A stretch of 64,000 bases of DNA, taken from NCBI GenBank assembly GCA_029948255.1, contig JALIZF010001763.1:620001-684000 (forward strand), in the 5' to 3' direction. The notes beneath the pieces are model-generated. The model did no database searches, was not told the origin of the DNA, and worked only from the letters and a program-made list of their open reading frames with translations. The DNA comes from Telmatactis stephensoni (Eukaryota; Cnidaria; Anthozoa; Actiniaria; Isophelliidae). Made by a program: the position numbers and the translations under genes. This document shows, piece after piece, positions 62,227 to 64,000 of the stretch (its first letter is position 1; each line of letters starts with the position of its first letter).

Positions 62227-63496
62227 ATACAATATTACTTGAACATGATCTAACGCTTAGCTTAGCTAGTTTAAATAAGATTAACTTTTGTAGCCCGCTT
62301 TTGATATATACTTTTTGCAAGAAATGGTGAATTTTATTCGACTTTCGTTTACAAACATATTAGTCACCAAGGACATAATTTTTCATATTTTGAGGTCATG
62401 TAGTCCAGAACTGGACCCACTTTAATTAGTGCGCGCTACTGACCAATATTTGAATCGAACGATCAAACGAACTTTTCTCAATTTTCTTCGATTTGTGCGC
62501 GCTTCCATTATTTTCTTCGCTCATGTATATGCTTTATAGACTTATTGAGAAAAGTGGGTCCAGTTCTAAACTAAAGGTCATGTAGAACGAAAACGAGAAT
62601 GATGACCCCCTCTTTTTATTGCAGATGTAAAACGCCAATGGTGCAATCAGCGACAATACAGAGTTTGGGAAAAATGACTTTCCTTCTTCTATTTCAAAGG
62701 AATCACCTTAAGCGACCACCCAAACTTGACCTATTGGCTGGTTGCTTAGAGGAGATTTGACTGTATTTCGAGGAAAAAATTACTTACAATTAAGATACAT
62801 GGCAGCAGCTTTTAAGAAATGAAAATATTTCCATTCAGTAGATCTCACCTTTGTCCACTGATTACTTGCTTGATAAAACTTGTTTAACAAATCAAATCTC
62901 TCACAGTTTATGTACAATCTCTCTGCCTCCTCCTGAAAAGGACCAAAATTACAGTTTGACTGTAAAAATTTCCAACTTAAAAAGTAAGTTTCTTGAAATC
63001 TATTGATGTAATTCCCCTCCAATTTCCAGGTATCATCTAAGAGCAATCTCTACTTCATGTTTATAAAGTCTGTTTGCTTATAATCTAAAATTTGATTGAA
63101 GCAAATGAAGTAATCCTCCTCAGGGGCGAATTCAGGATTATCTTTCAGGAGGGGTGAAGCATTAAAGAAATAGTAAACTGTTTGGCAGATCCAGAGGATA
63201 TTTTGGAAAAGTGTCCAAGTGTTTTCTCAGGAGGGCGTGCACCCCCCCTCCCCCCATTGCACCCCTCCCCAAAATTCGCTCCTATAAATCCCTGCTCCTA
63301 TATAATCCAACAACATACCAACATCCCTAACTGGACAGCTAGCATGGCTACTCTTGCATCTAATTCAGGTTCCTGCATACTTTCTCTCAGTGCCTTAGCA
63401 GCACGAGCATTAGACATGTTACCCAAGCAGACAGTGGCAACATCTAAACGTTTGGTTTTTACACACATCCTTGCCATATTTTCCCATACAGATTCA
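51029..63496 (-). CDS. IFT140: Intraflagellar transport protein 140, C-terminal half (5' end outside window)
   Basis: Core IFT-A subunit for retrograde ciliary transport. Fifteen coding exons: 63319-63496, 62849-62932, 61357-61463, 60789-60884, 59963-60095, 59391-59462, 58637-58708, 58019-58092, 56001-56055, 54740-54922, 53661-53852, 53308-53520, 52607-52773, 51983-52124 and 51029-51253. Phases close over 663 residues to the stop. This is the TPR-rich helical half. Blocks include [162 protein letters not shown] and [20 protein letters not shown]. An acidic tail with EEVEEE ends it. The intron after 56001-56055 must use a GC donor. The N-terminal WD40 part is beyond 64000. Confidence 0.95.
51453..51729. 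mobile_element. MITE, 'CCATAATACTAAGAG' family, copy 1, 8-bp target duplication
   Basis: AAGAGACCATAATACTAAGA at the left is mirrored by TCTTAGTATTATGGTCTCTT at the right, with arms of about 120 bp. GCCATCCC flanks it at 51445-51452 and 51730-51737. It lies in the last IFT140 intron. Confidence 0.88.
52190..52268 (-). mobile_element. LINE-type 3' end with ATAAA tail
   Basis: The minus strand reads CAGTGTCCCCCAATTAGTGC and ends in TTATTTATTTATTTT-like tail sequence. Shared with 19857-19910. Confidence 0.45.
53567..53638. repeat. (GGAA/GGGA)n simple repeat
   Basis: Purine-only run of AAGG, GAGG and GGGA units in the short intron between IFT140 exons 53308-53520 and 53661-53852. Confidence 0.85.
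53830..54041. repeat. Partial tandem duplication of an IFT140 exon edge plus intron
   Basis: About 53830-53932 and about 53933-54041 are direct copies. Both contain CGCTTCAGGGAACTG followed by A runs, then CTGTCATATCCGATCCTC and CTTCACATACAATCATTACA. The left copy includes the true 5' edge of exon 53661-53852 (minus strand). The right copy repeats that edge inside the intron. Confidence 0.85.
54307..54378 (+). tRNA. Initiator tRNA-Met (CAT), copy 1, T54 variant
   Basis: 72-nt cloverleaf. Acceptor AGCAGAG pairs with CTCTGCT, discriminator A. The anticodon stem CTGGG/CCCAG carries the three G-C pairs typical of initiators, around loop CCCATAA. The T loop reads TTCGAAA, whereas copies 2 and 3 have ATCGAAA. 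No intron. A T run follows (terminator). Antisense in an IFT140 intron. Confidence 0.93.
55027..55590. mobile_element. MITE, 'CCATAATACTAAGAG' family, copy 2, with nested insertion
   Basis: The left arm AAGAGACCATAATACTAAGA and the right arm CTGAGTTTCGCTCTC...TAGTATTATGG are interrupted by a 170-bp element at 55400-55569. The outermost right end has decayed. Intronic in IFT140. Confidence 0.8.
55400..55569. mobile_element. PIF/Harbinger-like MITE (AGCCCGCCGCAC), TTA target duplication, nested
   Basis: AGCCCGCCGCACACG at the left and CGTGTGCGGCGGGCT at the right, with inner GAGAAACTG/CAGTTTCTC pairing. TTA lies on both sides. Removing it restores the CTCTTAGTATTATGG arm of the host element. 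A fragment of the same family lies at about 49016-49080. Confidence 0.88.
55838..55981. mobile_element. MITE, 'GTGCCGTG' family, copy 5 (subfamily AGCGGTTTTC)
   Basis: TAGAGCGGTTTTCGTATGAG at the left and CTCATAGGAAAACCGCTCTA at the right. Inside, GGAAACTGACCGTACC pairs with GGTACGGCACGGTCAG-type sequence. It ends 19 bp from the exon at 56001. Confidence 0.88.
56769..56840 (+). tRNA. Initiator tRNA-Met (CAT), copy 2
   Basis: 72 nt with the AGCAGAG/CTCTGCT acceptor, CTGGG/CCCAG anticodon stem, CAT anticodon and T loop ATCGAAA, with the A54 typical of eukaryotic initiators. Intronless. Antisense in an IFT140 intron. A T run follows at about 56856. Confidence 0.95.
57322..57393 (+). tRNA. Initiator tRNA-Met (CAT), copy 3
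   Basis: Identical in the mature part to copy 2, with T loop ATCGAAA. Followed at once by a T-rich terminator (ATTTTTTTTC). Same IFT140 intron as copy 2, 481 bp further on. Confidence 0.95.
57568..57874. mobile_element. MITE with AAAGGCCCACTTGGATGAAA ends
   Basis: AAAGGCCCACTTGGATGAAA at the left and TTTCATCCAAGTACCCCTTT at the right. Inside, AATTGGAAACTGA is loosely mirrored. Intronic in IFT140. Confidence 0.75.
60949..61142. mobile_element. MITE, 'CCATAATACTAAGAG' family, copy 3, 8-bp target duplication
   Basis: AGAAGACCATAATACTAAGA begins it; the right arm is shortened and ends GGATTATGGTCTCTTG. TTCTTAGC (60941-60948) and TTCTTAGA (61143-61150) flank it. Intronic in IFT140. Confidence 0.8.
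61656..62064. mobile_element. MITE with G-run and TTGTAAAAGGATCGGGTATG ends
   Basis: TTGTAAAAGGATCGGGTATG at the left and CATACCCGATCCTTTTACAA at the right pair perfectly. Outer G and C runs. AGAGATACC/TACCCC words recur inside. Intronic in IFT140. Confidence 0.8.
62065..62225 (+). mobile_element. LINE 3' end with (TTA)n tail
   Basis: CCACATGGATGGGTGACGTC, then GGCACTTGTGCCCGGC, then CTTTAATAAAGTTATTATT and a run of ATT units. The arrangement is that of a non-LTR retroposon 3' end with a simple-repeat tail. Confidence 0.5.
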
Positions 63497-63689
63497 CTGA
63501 AATCAAAAGGACAAAGAATATCATGTATGAAAAAGAATAATATATATATACATATATAGCATATAATAAATTGTATTTATAGCATTAACCCAACTAGAAA
63601 ATGAACGGGAAAAGCTTTTGCTTTTTGTGGCTCTTCTCATTCCTTTCATAAATATTATGTTTATATAGATATATATATTAGAATACGTT

Positions 63690-63860
63690 AGGAGGGGACC
63701 TGGCGCTTTATAAGCCTAGTGGTTTCAGCCAAGTCTCCTCGCCATATTATATCTTAATTTTCAATATAGATGTATTGTATATTTAAATTCTAAATATATT
63801 GTAATGTATTTCTATTTAATTTGTATGAAATGGCAAAAATAAACTTGAACTTGAACTTGA
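63690..63860 (+). mobile_element. LINE 3' end with TTGAAC repeats
   Basis: GGGGACCTGGCGCTTTATAA leads through AT-rich sequence to AATAAACTTGAACTTGAAC, repeated three times. This is a typical tail of CR1/L2-type retroposons. It lies above the first IFT140 exon in the window. Confidence 0.5.
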
Positions 63861-63936
63861 ATAGAGTTTAAGTCAAGGGAAGACACACAATCATTTATCA
63901 GCATGAAATTTTGTTTCACCCTAGTCTGCATAGCAG

Positions 63937-64000
63937 CCCTCTCCCTCCCTCCCTCCCTCCCTCCCTCCCTCCCTCCCTCCCTCCCTCCCTCCCTCCCTCC
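63937..64000. repeat. (CCCT)n microsatellite at window edge
   Basis: At least 14 CCCT units running to the end of the window; the full length is unknown. Confidence 0.9.

Overview
This is an AT-rich, intron-rich animal nuclear genome window. Nearly every multi-exon gene has spliceosomal introns with GT-AG ends and closely resembles its vertebrate orthologue. Intergenic and intronic DNA is packed with short inverted-repeat transposons (MITEs), tRNA-derived SINEs and LINE tails. I infer an anthozoan cnidarian (coral or sea anemone) from the conserved proteins plus the MITE-rich style. No single marker in the window proves the species.

Layout. (1) 1-3087, plus: the C-terminal part of animal fatty acid synthase (ER, KR, ACP, TE). 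(2) 4.3-15.1 kb: four intronless GILT-like thiol reductase genes (minus, plus, minus, minus). Their active sites differ (CGGC, CPGC, CPDC, CPYC), and the first two form a large inverted duplication. Stacked MITEs fill the spaces. (3) 16.9-27.2 kb, minus: eIF3d in 14 coding exons, the last only 17 nt. (4) 27.9-33.8 kb, plus: a trans-sulfuration-family PLP enzyme in 9 exons, divergent from eIF3d. (5) 34.5-35.8 kb, minus: a 90-residue MEIG1 orthologue in 3 exons. (6) 37.0-41.4 kb, minus: THOC6 in 14 exons. (7) 41.9-48.7 kb, minus: TSEN54 in 11 exons. (8) 51.0-63.5 kb, minus: the last 15 coding exons of IFT140; its 5' part lies beyond the window. Three initiator tRNA-Met genes sit antisense in IFT140 introns.

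The exon models were built by reading splice sites and frame. In each multi-exon gene the phases close and the protein length fits the family, so these calls are strong. Together the genes cover lipid synthesis, lysosomal or secreted thiol reduction, translation initiation, sulfur amino-acid metabolism, sperm/cilia function (MEIG1, IFT140) and RNA export and tRNA splicing (THOC6, TSEN54). This is ordinary eukaryotic gene order, not an operon. The unusual material is the GILT cluster, the initiator-tRNA variant, the transposon nests with readable target-site duplications (including 73-77 bp hairpin elements), a 115-bp perfect palindrome, a decoy splice-site duplication and a GC-AG intron beside a MITE.
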